A stretch of DNA of 64,000 nt, from the NCBI GenBank assembly GCA_022600195.1, contig JAHZKX010000058.1, forward strand, positions 62,001 through 126,000. The letters are read 5' to 3'. Below, one piece after another: positions 18,657 through 28,375 of the stretch. Source of the stretch: Planctomycetota bacterium. Its GTDB lineage: Bacteria; Planctomycetota; Planctomycetia; Planctomycetales; Planctomycetaceae. The notes under the pieces are model-generated. The model was not told the origin of the DNA. It saw only the letters and a list, made by a program, of their open reading frames with translations, and ran no database searches. The translations under genes were made by a program, and so were the position numbers. The first letter of the stretch is position 1. Every line of letters starts with the position of its first letter.

Positions 18657-18697
18657 TATAATTCCATATAACCGTTTAAAATGACAACTTTAAAATA

Positions 18698-19219
18698 CTA
18701 TGAATGAATAGTTGTCTTTTCTTCGGAACGCGAGGAAAATCGTTCTTGTAAATAAGTTTTTGCCCTTGCCAGACGACTCATGACAGTCCCAAGAGGAATC
18801 GACAATTCTTTAGAGATTTCCTTGTATGATCGCTCTTCAAAATAAAACATCAATAGCGGAATTCGAAAGTCTTCCGGCAATTCATTAAGAGCACCCTGTA
18901 ACTCCTCTGAAGTTAATTCAGGGACTACCACTTCCTCTGAAACCAGATCAAACGACTGACTCAAAGAGAGGGGGGTGATCTTCTGCGAAATATTTTTCAA
19001 AAACAAATTACGTAATATCGTGCAAAGCCATGAACGTGCGAAACTCATATCTCGCAGCTGAGAAAGTTTTTTCTGAGCTATCAGGTAAGTCTGCTGGGTA
19101 AGATCTTCTGCCTCTGCTCTGTCGCCTGACAAGCGATAGGCATACCGAAACAGTAGCTGATAATGTAAATCTACCAACAATGTGAGCTCGTCTGAATCAT
19201 TCTGGTTCTGCAATGACAT
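18698..19219 (-). CDS. ECF-type RNA polymerase sigma factor
   Basis: 173 residues, the usual ECF length. Region 2 holds LFRYAYRLSGDRAEAEDLTQQTYLIAQKK and the RSWLCTILRNLF segment. Region 4 holds LNELPEDFRIPLLMFYFEERSYKEISKELSIPLGTVMSRLARAKTYLQ with its helix-turn-helix. It directs RNA polymerase to a small regulon. The putative anti-sigma factor follows directly, so activity is probably released by a membrane signal. Confidence 0.9.
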   Translation of the reverse strand: MSLQNQNDSDELTLLVDLHYQLLFRYAYRLSGDRAEAEDLTQQTYLIAQKKLSQLRDMSFARSWLCTILRNLFLKNISQKITPLSLSQSFDLVSEEVVVPELTSEELQGALNELPEDFRIPLLMFYFEERSYKEISKELSIPLGTVMSRLARAKTYLQERFSSRSEEKTTIHS

Positions 19220-19389
19220 AACCTAAATCTCTATTAAGAAAGATGCTGAAATACATCTTATTATTCCCCAATTAAGCGAAATTATTGGAATATTTTAGCT
19301 TAAATCAGTCGTTTATCGTCATCATTCAAATTCCAACCTCACAAAAAATGAACATATGAACTCAATCATGATGCAAAATTGTGACAACT

Positions 19390-20502
19390 CTAAGATTTGA
19401 TGACCTTCTTTTGAATCGTCAGGGATTCTAATCTTTTAAAATTGGGATCAGGCAAATTTTCAAAAGCCTTCACGCTTGGAACACCTTCTTCAGAGTCAAA
19501 TAAGCTCAGTGGAAATTCTGCCAGTTCCTCATGATAGTATTTTTCGCTGGGGAAGATATCTGCGGGATAAGTAAAATTATCCAACATCGCTAAAGCAGTG
19601 CAATGCGAGGCGCCTGTCGCACTTTCCAGCATACCTCCCACCCAGCAGGGAATTCCTGCCTGCTGACAGAGATCATGGATTCTAACAGCATTTGTCAGTC
19701 CTCCAACTCGCCCCGGTTTAATGTTAACGTACTGACAGCTTTTTAATTCTACTGCCTGCTGAGCTCGATAGGGGTGCGTGATGGTTTCATCCAGGCAAAT
19801 GGGGGTCTTAATCATTTCCTGCAACCGAGCATGATCCGTAATATCATCATGTTGTAATGGCTGTTCAATCATCGCCAACTGAAATTCATCGATTGCTTGA
19901 AATAATGAGGCATCTTTAATTCGATATCCGCTATTGCAATCGATGTGAAACGTTTCATCTGGAAACGAAGACCGAACTGCTTTGAGCATCGGAATATCCC
20001 ATCCAGGACGAAACTTAAGTTTGATCCGCGGAAAGTTCTCTGCTACGGCAGAACCCACAACTTCAATCAATTCATCCACATGATCCATGACGCCAAAATC
20101 AGCTCCAACCGGCACTTCATTTCTTGTCGCGCCTAAAGCTCTATGCAATGGCACATTGGTCATCCTACTGTGCAAGCTCCACCATGCATTATCCAATGCT
20201 GCCTTGGCAAATGAATTCCCTTTGTAGAGAGACAGTTTTTCCTGTAGTGCCTGACCACTGTCGATTTCCTGACCAATCACTGCTGGCGCTAGCCATTCAG
20301 ACACTGTATGAAAGACGCCCCCGGCCCATTCTGGGCTGTAACAGGGAGCAGCGAGAGGCGTGCTCTCTCCCCAGCCTTCAACCGAACCACTCACCAATCG
20401 GCATAATACAGAATGAATGGCAGCATCTTCACCATAAGCAGTTCGCCAGGGATAAATCAAAGGCATTGCCACATGAAATAATTCAATCCGTTCGATTTTC
20501 AT
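19390..20502 (-). CDS. menC: Enolase-superfamily enzyme, o-succinylbenzoate synthase-like
   Basis: 370 residues. Muconate-lactonizing-enzyme subgroup features are visible: IKLKFRPGWD (KxK catalytic lysine), HIDCNSGY and MIEQPL and CLDETI (metal ligands Asp, Glu, Asp), and YVNIKPGRVGG (second catalytic Lys). The length and WGESTPLAAPCYSPEW segment near residue 45 fit MenC, which forms o-succinylbenzoate for menaquinone. No other men gene is in the window, and N-acylamino-acid racemase is a close alternative. It lies 65 bp downstream of the Hsp70 gene on the same strand. Confidence 0.75.
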   Translation of the reverse strand: MKIERIELFHVAMPLIYPWRTAYGEDAAIHSVLCRLVSGSVEGWGESTPLAAPCYSPEWAGGVFHTVSEWLAPAVIGQEIDSGQALQEKLSLYKGNSFAKAALDNAWWSLHSRMTNVPLHRALGATRNEVPVGADFGVMDHVDELIEVVGSAVAENFPRIKLKFRPGWDIPMLKAVRSSFPDETFHIDCNSGYRIKDASLFQAIDEFQLAMIEQPLQHDDITDHARLQEMIKTPICLDETITHPYRAQQAVELKSCQYVNIKPGRVGGLTNAVRIHDLCQQAGIPCWVGGMLESATGASHCTALAMLDNFTYPADIFPSEKYYHEELAEFPLSLFDSEEGVPSVKAFENLPDPNFKRLESLTIQKKVIKS

Positions 20503-20567
20503 CTGAAGTTTGTATCCTACTCTACCGCGTCAAAAGAACTCATTTCATCTCAGGTATAACGCTTATG

Positions 20568-22580
20568 CTAAGCATCATCCAGTAGATCCCAGAACTCGTT
20601 CTCAGCAGCATCCAGTCCCTTTGACTTCGTCTGAGAGGGACGTTTGCCCTGTTTTTGTGACTGGGGCTGATTTGTTGCTGATCGCTGAGATGCCGTCCGC
20701 TTTTTCTGATTGCTGTTTTGTTGACGTCTTTTCTGAACCTTCTTGCTGGTCTTTTTTTGAAGAACCTCATTTCGTGAAGAAAGTACTCCTTGAGAATGTG
20801 TTTCGGGAGCCGAGCACCCAGAACCAGGAGCACCCTGTTGAGGTTCACCACATTGATTACACAAAGCAACCGGACGCTCTGAACTATCTAGTCCACGAAC
20901 GACTGATCCAGACTTAACTGAACGAGCCTGCTTTCTTGGTAAATCTCTTGTTTTCTCAGATTGATTGATTGATTCTGCCTGTTCCAGAATTTCATTCAAG
21001 ATTTGGGGCTGTGAGACGTCCGCTTCTACCTGAGAGCTTACCTTGAGTTCTCCCTCATCAGCTGTCCCTTGAATCAAATTCTGTTCTCGCGTAATTTCAA
21101 TTTCTGCTGCTTTTCCGCTGGTAAGATCCCTGGCAGAGACATGAACTCGAGCCTCGGAATCATATTCCATTAACACTTCGATTTTAGAATCGACTGGTAA
21201 ATCTGCGGGTAGCCCGTCTATCACACAATTTCCCAAGATGGCAAATGGCTCATCCTGAGAGGCACCACTTTCTATTAATTTTAAATGCACTCGACGCTGA
21301 TTTGGTGAAACGGTCCCATAGGTGTGTTTGACCGATGCTGGCAATTTTGTGTTGGCCGGCAAAAGATAGTGTGGCATGCGCTGTTGACCCTGTTGATCAC
21401 GTACCAGGAAACCCAGTGAGCGTGCATTAACACTATGCTGCTTAATTTTCGAAAGACGACTGGCAGCCTCTGTTGTCAAGATGGACTTAGCATATTCACG
21501 ATTACTTAACAGCATCCCTGCATAATAAGCGGCCCCATGAGCAATGGACTGATCTGGTGGAAGTGAAAGATTTCGAGTTGTTCCACTCGATTTTTTTAAG
21601 GCATCTCGAATCATCGGCATACGCGATGATCCACCAGTTGTCAGCACAACATCAACATGAGCCCATCCCATCTTATTATCTTTTAACAATGTTTTTGTAA
21701 TGTTGGTGGTTTGATCCACCAGCGCTTTTGTGAGCTGCTCAAATTGAGACTGTGTAATCTGATAAGTTTTTCGCTTTGATCCTATCTGACAGGCAAGAGT
21801 TGTCTTTGGTCTGACGGTAAGGCTGCGTTTTGCCTGTTCCACTTCATTTGCCAGATATTGCAGACTTTCAGGATCATTGCAGGGGTTTACTCCAAACTCA
21901 TTGAAAAACTGTTCTGCAATTGTTGCCTGTAATTTACTGTTCCAATCAATGCCCCCCAGTTTTAAATCGCCACCACTGGCAATAACGTTCACTTCATCTT
22001 TCTGATACTTTACCAATGAAAGATCGAACGTACCGCCCCCCAGATCATAGACCAGAATGCATTGTTCTTCAGCGAGTTCGGAAAACCACATACCCTCTGT
22101 ACCTAAAACATAGCAGAGGGAAGCTGCCACTGGTTCGTTAATCAGGTCAACCCGCTTTAGGCCCGCCTGTTTAGCGGCTGCGATCGTTTCTTGACGTTGG
22201 ATATCACTAAATAGCGCAGGAACTGTAATCACTGCCGATTCGATGGGCCCGACACGTTCCACTGCCGCAGCGAGCAGTTTTTTTAATACAAACGAGGAAA
22301 TATCAATTGGAGTAAAATAACGACCATCAATCTCCCAGCGAAAATTTGATTTCCCCAGAAAACGCTTCGCATGTTGAATGACATTTCGGGGATTAACTAT
22401 CGCATGCCTTAGCGCTTCAGTACCGACAATCACCTCCGCACCATCAAACATAGCAACTGACGGAGTCGATAATTCACCTTCCTGATTAGGAATGGTAACT
22501 GGTTCTCCATGCTCATTCAGATGAGCAATACAAGAATAGGTAGTTCCCAGATCGATTCCAACGGCCTGTATTTTCTGCAT
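20568..22580 (-). CDS. Hsp70/DnaK-like chaperone with unusual Cys/Lys/Gln-rich tail
   Basis: 670 residues. The nucleotide-binding domain (about 1-375) starts VGIDLGTTYSCIAHL and includes VITVPALFSDIQRQ, YDLGGGTFDLS and TTGGSSRMPMIRDAL. The substrate-binding beta domain follows (about 390-500), with VHLKLIESGA in place of the usual EGER segment. From about residue 505 the usual DnaK lid is replaced by a low-complexity tail. The tail contains a CxxC-x11-C-x5-H cluster at about 574-595 (possible zinc site), a Lys/Gln/Arg/Ser-rich stretch, and the acidic end ENEFWDLLDDA. No dnaJ or grpE is adjacent, so this is probably a specialised paralogue. Confidence 0.85.
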   Translation of the reverse strand: MQKIQAVGIDLGTTYSCIAHLNEHGEPVTIPNQEGELSTPSVAMFDGAEVIVGTEALRHAIVNPRNVIQHAKRFLGKSNFRWEIDGRYFTPIDISSFVLKKLLAAAVERVGPIESAVITVPALFSDIQRQETIAAAKQAGLKRVDLINEPVAASLCYVLGTEGMWFSELAEEQCILVYDLGGGTFDLSLVKYQKDEVNVIASGGDLKLGGIDWNSKLQATIAEQFFNEFGVNPCNDPESLQYLANEVEQAKRSLTVRPKTTLACQIGSKRKTYQITQSQFEQLTKALVDQTTNITKTLLKDNKMGWAHVDVVLTTGGSSRMPMIRDALKKSSGTTRNLSLPPDQSIAHGAAYYAGMLLSNREYAKSILTTEAASRLSKIKQHSVNARSLGFLVRDQQGQQRMPHYLLPANTKLPASVKHTYGTVSPNQRRVHLKLIESGASQDEPFAILGNCVIDGLPADLPVDSKIEVLMEYDSEARVHVSARDLTSGKAAEIEITREQNLIQGTADEGELKVSSQVEADVSQPQILNEILEQAESINQSEKTRDLPRKQARSVKSGSVVRGLDSSERPVALCNQCGEPQQGAPGSGCSAPETHSQGVLSSRNEVLQKKTSKKVQKRRQQNSNQKKRTASQRSATNQPQSQKQGKRPSQTKSKGLDAAENEFWDLLDDA

Positions 22581-22755
22581 AAACTATGAACTCTCTAAAG
22601 ATAAGCATTATCAGATACTTGAATAGTCATACCAGGACAGGAAAAGTCCCTGTAACTATGTTATCATGGAAGCCTGTAACACTCCAGCACTTGATTCGTG
22701 TTTTTCCGGTCATAAATACCAGTCAGATTGTTGGCCAGATAGAAAGATCAGCACA

Positions 22756-23973
22756 GTGAAAAAACTTCCCTGCCGCCTGAAATGGTGGATTTTGGCAACT
22801 CTGCTCATTGTTTCCAGCGATATGGGGATGATCCAGCCTGTTTCCTCTGCTCAGATATCAGAAAATCAGACTGTGATCCTGAATCGGGATCTTCCAAAAT
22901 ATCTTACTGACAGAAACTTTCGACGCGGGTTATCAAAGACTTTTTCTGCTTCATGGTCCAACGTAGGAATTCGTTCCATTCTTCAGCGAGTCAGTAGTAC
23001 GCAAAATATCTCAATCATTCTTGATCGCAGAATTGACCCCTCGCTTAAGCTGAAACTGGATATTCAAAACCTGACACTGGAGGAGGGGCTACAAAAATTA
23101 GCCTCGCTGGTCCATGCAAAATCTGCAATCGTTGGCAGCACGATTTATATTGGTCCAGAGAAAATGGTTTCTAAACTGGAAACACTCCTGGAATTAAAAA
23201 AAGAGGCGTTTTATAAACTGGCAAACTCTCATACGAATTTAAAAACACGATTACGTTTTCTCACTCAAAGGAAAACATTTCATTATCAGGACTTAGACCA
23301 ACCTTCTGAGATTCTAAAACGAATCTCAGAAGCATATCAGATTAAAATTAAAAACGATAAACTGGTTTCCCATGATCTCTGGTCATCTGGCACACTTTCA
23401 GCAGTGAATGTAAATGAAGCACTCTCATTAATTCTGATACAATTCAATTTGACCTATCGTTGGGAGCAACAGGCAACACAAATTCAACTGATCCCGATTC
23501 CTGATACAGTCACTATAGAAAAAACATATTCTCCAAGAGGCAAATCAGTTGCTTATGTCATCAACGATTTGAAAAAGACTTTTCCCGATCTGACAATGAT
23601 TCCTTCCGGCAAATCCATCACGATCAGTGCTTCCAAAGAATATCATGACAAAATTGAACAGCTTCTGAATCCCAGAACTAATTCTCGTATCTCGAAACCA
23701 CAAAAGGTCGATCCGGTACCCATCCAGAGACGAAAGTTTACTTTGCGAGTCAAAAAGATCCCACTTAATGCGATCATGAAAAAACTGGAACAATCGGGAA
23801 TTGAATTTGAATATGTCGAGAGTCAATTAGTCAGCGCAGGTATTGACCTTAGCAAACAGATTGACATCTCTGTCAACGGAGCCAATGCACAAGAGTTTTT
23901 TGACAGACTCTTCGATACTTTTGATTTGAATTATCAAATAAAAGGAACCAAGGTTACATTGACTCCAAAATAA
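22756..23973 (+). CDS. Secreted protein with three STN-like domains
   Basis: About 405 residues from a GTG at 22756, chosen because it starts a good signal peptide (VKKLPCRLKWWILATLLIVSS). An in-frame ATG at 22666 would prepend 30 Cys-rich residues unlike an export signal. Three short beta-alpha-beta units resemble the secretin/TonB N-terminal (STN) domain: one around IRSILQRVSSTQNISIILD, one around EILKRISEAYQIKI, and one at the C-terminus around NAIMKKLEQSGIEFEY. No secretin barrel or TonB plug follows. It is divergent from the Hsp70 gene. The function is unknown; similar planctomycete proteins are annotated as STN or DUF4974-like. Confidence 0.6.
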   Translation: MKKLPCRLKWWILATLLIVSSDMGMIQPVSSAQISENQTVILNRDLPKYLTDRNFRRGLSKTFSASWSNVGIRSILQRVSSTQNISIILDRRIDPSLKLKLDIQNLTLEEGLQKLASLVHAKSAIVGSTIYIGPEKMVSKLETLLELKKEAFYKLANSHTNLKTRLRFLTQRKTFHYQDLDQPSEILKRISEAYQIKIKNDKLVSHDLWSSGTLSAVNVNEALSLILIQFNLTYRWEQQATQIQLIPIPDTVTIEKTYSPRGKSVAYVINDLKKTFPDLTMIPSGKSITISASKEYHDKIEQLLNPRTNSRISKPQKVDPVPIQRRKFTLRVKKIPLNAIMKKLEQSGIEFEYVESQLVSAGIDLSKQIDISVNGANAQEFFDRLFDTFDLNYQIKGTKVTLTPK

Positions 23974-24450
23974 ATGAACTCTGTCTTTCCAGACGCAAAT
24001 CCAACTTTCCCGGAACTTTCTTTACTGGTAACACGGTGGGTACTTTGAAATAGCGCTCAATATCGGGTAATATCCCGCATATGTAAGTGAGTACCAGTCT
24101 TTGTGAGCACAATAAAAACACCGCTTGCACTGAACAAAGGCTAGATCCTGCCGGCTCAGGCAGCGAGAGCATTATCCGTAACTTATTTCTAAATAATGCT
24201 TTATCTACAGAGCCTTCTAATGATCGCTTAGACCTTGTGGGAATAGTTCAAAAAGCCCTGATCGATCTGCAAAGTACCAGTGATTTTTCGATTATGGACA
24301 GAGGGAACGAAATTCGGAAATCCAATAATGAGAACTGAATGATGGTTGATTGCGATCATTTTTCCAGGTTTCCAAGTAACAACCAGAAATGCTCAGTCGA
24401 AAATTCGGCAAGAACATCTCAAAGATATAACAGTAGAGTGAGGAGAAAAC
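23974..24450. other. 477-bp gap upstream of the phosphofructokinase gene
   Basis: No convincing gene. A GTG-started ORF (24087-24338) has no ribosome site and no recognisable family. The last 20 bases before 24451 carry an AGGAG ribosome site for the next gene. Nothing else is recognised. Confidence 0.5.
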
Positions 24451-25737
24451 GTGGCAAGTCCTAAAAATATGATTGTGGCACAATCTGGTGGACCTTCACC
24501 AGTTATCAATAACAGCTTGAGAGGATTAGTAGAGACCGCGCGAGACCTGCCTGAAATCGGAACAATTTATGCCGGCTGGCACGGAATTGAAGGGGTTCTC
24601 AAAGAAGAATTACTTAACCTGAGTGGGCAATCACCCGAAGAAATTGCACTCTTGCGAGTCACTCCTGCCGCGGGGTCAGTCGGAACCTGTCGCTACAAAC
24701 TCAAAGAACATCAGAATGAAGACTTTGATCGACTGATTGAAGTTTTTAAAGCACATAATATTGGATACTTCTGCTACATCGGTGGAAATGACTCGATGGA
24801 TACCGCCAACAAGGTCGCTCTGATGGCCACCGAGAGAGGCGTTGATATTGTGGGCATCGGCGTTCCTAAAACAATTGACAACGATGTTGGAGACAGTGAA
24901 TTCAAACTCATTGACCACACTCCCGGCTATGGCAGTACAGCCCGTTACTGGTTGAGTATGGTTCAATTGGCAAATGAAGAAAACCGCGGAAGCTGTCCTG
25001 CTGACCCTGTTCTGGTTTTACAGGCTATGGGTAGAAAAATTGGATTTATTCCTGCTGCAGCTCGATTAGCAGACCCACAGCGAAAAATTCCCATGCAGAT
25101 TTATCTGGCAGAGACTTCGGTCAGTATTGATCAGATACATGCACAGGTGAATGATCAACTTCGAAAAGACGGGCGGCTGATTGTGGTTGTCAGTGAAGGT
25201 CTTTCACTGGGAGATATCGGAGAAACGAAAGATTCCTTTGGCCATACACAATTCAGCTCAAGTCAGATGACAGTTGCCCAATTGCTTGTGAATGAACTCA
25301 ACGAGAGAGGTCTTGCAGTGAAGGGGGCTGCCCGGGCTAATATTCCAGGCACGGATCAACGCCATAATATTGCCTACGCATCCACTGTTGATTTAGATGA
25401 AGCCTATGGCGCGGGACAAAAAGCTGCATTGTTGGCGGCAGCGGGCGAGTCGGGATATATGTCGACAATTCTCCGCACTGATGGGCCAGGATACAATGTC
25501 TGTTATGATAAAGTTCCTTTACCCGAAGTTGCCAATAGCGAACGGACATTTCCTCAAAACTGGATCACTGCAGATGGGATGGACGTTACCGATGATTTTG
25601 TGAAATATTGTCAGCCCCTGGTTGGAAACGATTGGCCTAGTATCCCCTTGATTAATGGACGTATGCGTTTAGCACAATTACAACCCTTATTCAGTGATCA
25701 AAAATTACCGAAATATATTCCTCAGGCAGACAGATAA
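24451..25737 (+). CDS. pfp: 6-phosphofructokinase, PPi-dependent type
   Basis: 428 residues with a GTG start, AGGAG 6 nt upstream. The PFK fold shows QSGGPSPVINNSLRG, YIGGNDSMDTANK, GVPKTIDNDVGDSE, PGYGSTARYW and QAMGRKIGFIPAAARLA. In ATP-dependent enzymes the two selectivity positions are Gly (GGDGS and PGTIDND). Here they are Asp (GGNDS) and Lys (PKTIDND), the pair known to select pyrophosphate. It converts fructose-6-phosphate and PPi to fructose-1,6-bisphosphate reversibly. It is followed at ~90-bp spacing by a HAD hydrolase and gnd, forming a sugar-phosphate cluster. Confidence 0.9.
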   Translation: MASPKNMIVAQSGGPSPVINNSLRGLVETARDLPEIGTIYAGWHGIEGVLKEELLNLSGQSPEEIALLRVTPAAGSVGTCRYKLKEHQNEDFDRLIEVFKAHNIGYFCYIGGNDSMDTANKVALMATERGVDIVGIGVPKTIDNDVGDSEFKLIDHTPGYGSTARYWLSMVQLANEENRGSCPADPVLVLQAMGRKIGFIPAAARLADPQRKIPMQIYLAETSVSIDQIHAQVNDQLRKDGRLIVVVSEGLSLGDIGETKDSFGHTQFSSSQMTVAQLLVNELNERGLAVKGAARANIPGTDQRHNIAYASTVDLDEAYGAGQKAALLAAAGESGYMSTILRTDGPGYNVCYDKVPLPEVANSERTFPQNWITADGMDVTDDFVKYCQPLVGNDWPSIPLINGRMRLAQLQPLFSDQKLPKYIPQADR

Positions 25738-25835
25738 CTCTTAATCAATCATGCAAAGTGAACGTCAATGAGGCGCATTCCTTTGTTCTACTCAAACAAA
25801 AACAGATGACTCATAAATATAAATGGGAGAAAACT

Positions 25836-26720
25836 GTGTCGGATAATCCACTGGATTCCCAGTTTCAAAAGAAAAGCGAATTTCTAATTGGTATTGATTC
25901 AGATGGTTGCGCCTTTGATTCCATGGAAATAAAACACAAGGAGTGTTTTATTCCTAACTTTATCAATTATTTTGGATTACAGCCAATTTCCAAATATGCA
26001 CGGGAAGCAGCTGAATTCACGAATCTGTATTCTAAATGGCGGGGAGCGAATCGCTTCATTTCTTATACTCTGGCATTAGACCTTCTTGAAGAACGTCCGG
26101 AAGTTCAAGCACGCAATGTTCAAATCCCCAAACTTCAGGGAGTCAGAGACTGGATTGAAAGGGAAACCAAACTGGGTAACCCGACGTTGTCTGCTGAAGT
26201 AGAAAAAACTCATGATCCTGACCTTGAAATCGCACTCAAATGGTCTCTCGCAGTTAACGAAATGATCGCTGACATGGTACATGATGTACCCCCTTATCCA
26301 AACGTCAGAGAGAGCTTACTGAAACTGGATCCCGTCGCCGACATGATTGTCTGTTCTGCAACGCCCAATGAAGCGCTCAACAAAGAATGGGAAGAACACG
26401 ACATTGCACAATATGTCGATGCGATATGTGGTCAAGAAGCTGGAAGTAAAAAAGAGACCCTCGGCCAGGCTAAAGACTGCGGATACGAACCGAACAAGGT
26501 ACTCATGATCGGCGATGCTCCCGGTGATATGAAAGCAGCAGAAGCAGTTGGAGCACTCTTTTACCCCATCAACCCGGGTTGTGAAGAGGCAAGCTGGGAA
26601 CGATTCATTGGCGAAGCATGTGACAAATTCCTCAACGGTGAATATGCAGGCGAATACCAGGAAAAAGTAATCGCTGAATTTGATAGCTATCTGCCAGAGT
26701 TACCCCCCTGGAAACAGTGA
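25836..26720 (+). CDS. HAD-family hydrolase in sugar-phosphate cluster
   Basis: 294 residues from a GTG at 25836. The sequence GGAGAAAACT just upstream is nearly identical to the ribosome site of the preceding pfp gene, which decides this start; upstream GTG 25758 and ATG 25806 lack one. Motif I is IGIDSDGCAFDSM, motif II is IVCSATPNEAL, and motifs III/IV are near KKETLG and KVLMIGDAPGDMKAAE. A large helical cap lies between about residues 30 and 160. Its substrate is unknown; a sugar phosphate is likely from the neighbours pfp and gnd. Confidence 0.78.
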   Translation: MSDNPLDSQFQKKSEFLIGIDSDGCAFDSMEIKHKECFIPNFINYFGLQPISKYAREAAEFTNLYSKWRGANRFISYTLALDLLEERPEVQARNVQIPKLQGVRDWIERETKLGNPTLSAEVEKTHDPDLEIALKWSLAVNEMIADMVHDVPPYPNVRESLLKLDPVADMIVCSATPNEALNKEWEEHDIAQYVDAICGQEAGSKKETLGQAKDCGYEPNKVLMIGDAPGDMKAAEAVGALFYPINPGCEEASWERFIGEACDKFLNGEYAGEYQEKVIAEFDSYLPELPPWKQ

Positions 26721-26806
26721 TCCAGAACAGTAGGCCACTCAGTGACCGTAGAACCGATTTCACATTTTTTAATTAACAGAACATTAGAATCAAACGAGAA
26801 TATTCA

Positions 26807-28243
26807 ATGTCAAAACACGATATTGGCCTGGTAGGCCTGGCAGTAATGGGACAAAATCTGGTACTGAATATGGCCAACCATGGCTATTCAGTTGGTGTTT
26901 TCAATCGAACCACCAGCGTCACAGACGATTTTGTCAGCAGCAAAACCGAAGAACAGAAGATTGCAGGATATCATTCGCTCAAAGACCTGGTCGAGAATCT
27001 GGCTTCTCCGCGAAAAATCATGCTGATGGTCAAGGCTGGCCCCGCAGTGGATGCGATTATCGAAGATCTCAAAGGGTTATTAAGCCCCGGAGATATCATC
27101 ATTGATGGCGGTAATACACACTTTGATGATACAAACCGCCGTACTAAAGAAGTAGAAGACGCTGGTCTGCTCTTCATCGGAACTGGTGTTTCAGGCGGTG
27201 AAGAAGGTGCTCTTAAAGGCCCTAGCATCATGCCTGGCGGAACACCCGCTGGTTGGCCACATGTCAAATCTCTTCTACAGGATATCTCTGCCAAAGTTGG
27301 CGAAAATAATGATATCCCTTGCTGTGAATGGGTTGGTGAAGCAGGTGCAGGACATTATGTCAAAATGGTACATAATGGTATTGAATATGGAGATATGCAG
27401 TTAATCTGCGAATCATACTACATTCTCAAACATGCTCTCGGCCTCACTAACCAGGAACTATATCAAGTATTTGATCAATGGAATCAAGGCGAACTCGAAA
27501 GTTACCTGATTGAAATTACCCGTGATATTTTCACTGTAATTGATGAAGAAACGGGTGATTATCTTGTAGATAAAATCCTGGATACCGCCAAGCAAAAGGG
27601 AACCGGAAAATGGATGAGCCAGCACGCATTGGATCTGGGAGTTCCAACAACTTTGATTACAGAAGCCGTCTATGCTCGCTGTCTCTCCGCACAAAAAGAC
27701 GCAAGGGTACGTGCTTCCAAAATCCTCGGGGGACCCGATAAAAAGTTTGAAGGAGATCGGGATCAATTCATCGAGGATGTTCGACAGGCCCTTTATGCAT
27801 CAAAATTGTGCAGTTATGCTCAGGGTTATGTTCAACTGAACGCCGCCGCCGAACACTTTGGCTGGAAATTAAATAACGGGGACATTGCTCTCTTGTGGCG
27901 TGGTGGTTGTATTATTCGCTCTACATTTCTGCAGGATATTAAAGCAGCCTTTGATAAAAACCCTCAACTGGAAAATCTTTTACTCGACGATTTCTTCCGT
28001 AACGCTGTGGAGCAGGCACAACCAAGCTGGAGACGAGTTGTCTCAACAGCGGTTGAACTGGGATTACCGGTCCCCAGTTTCACAGCAGCACTGAGCTACT
28101 ATGATGGTTATCGTCAGGAACGATTACCAGCAAACCTGTTACAGGCTCAACGAGACTACTTTGGAGCACATACCTATCAACGTATTGATAAAGAAGGTAC
28201 TTTCCATACAGATTGGATTCGTGAACGCCGTCTGGACTCTTAA
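26807..28243 (+). CDS. gnd: 6-phosphogluconate dehydrogenase (decarboxylating)
   Basis: 478 residues, the long bacterial form. The Rossmann start is IGLVGLAVMGQNLVLNMANHGY with the NADP-preferring FNRTTS turn. Further signatures are GTGVSGGEEGALKGPSIMPGG, GAGHYVKMVHNGIEYGDMQ (catalytic Lys) and the C-terminal ALSYYDGYRQERLPANLLQAQRDYFG pieces. It makes ribulose-5-phosphate and NADPH in the oxidative pentose phosphate pathway. It lies 86 bp after the HAD gene, probably transcribed with it. Confidence 0.96.
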   Translation: MSKHDIGLVGLAVMGQNLVLNMANHGYSVGVFNRTTSVTDDFVSSKTEEQKIAGYHSLKDLVENLASPRKIMLMVKAGPAVDAIIEDLKGLLSPGDIIIDGGNTHFDDTNRRTKEVEDAGLLFIGTGVSGGEEGALKGPSIMPGGTPAGWPHVKSLLQDISAKVGENNDIPCCEWVGEAGAGHYVKMVHNGIEYGDMQLICESYYILKHALGLTNQELYQVFDQWNQGELESYLIEITRDIFTVIDEETGDYLVDKILDTAKQKGTGKWMSQHALDLGVPTTLITEAVYARCLSAQKDARVRASKILGGPDKKFEGDRDQFIEDVRQALYASKLCSYAQGYVQLNAAAEHFGWKLNNGDIALLWRGGCIIRSTFLQDIKAAFDKNPQLENLLLDDFFRNAVEQAQPSWRRVVSTAVELGLPVPSFTAALSYYDGYRQERLPANLLQAQRDYFGAHTYQRIDKEGTFHTDWIRERRLDS

Positions 28244-28375
28244 TCTTACCCAAAAAGGCTTATCTGAATAGTTTCCAGGGTATACTACGCTGTAGCCAGA
28301 CTATTCAATCGCCCGTTAATATAGAAACAATTCATTTATTAACTGGTAAAATCATGATTATTGGGAAGTAGAGCA

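Noticed and set aside
24087-24338. 83-codon GTG-started ORF before pfp
   Set aside because: No ribosome site, no recognisable family, and the composition does not stand out from the gap.
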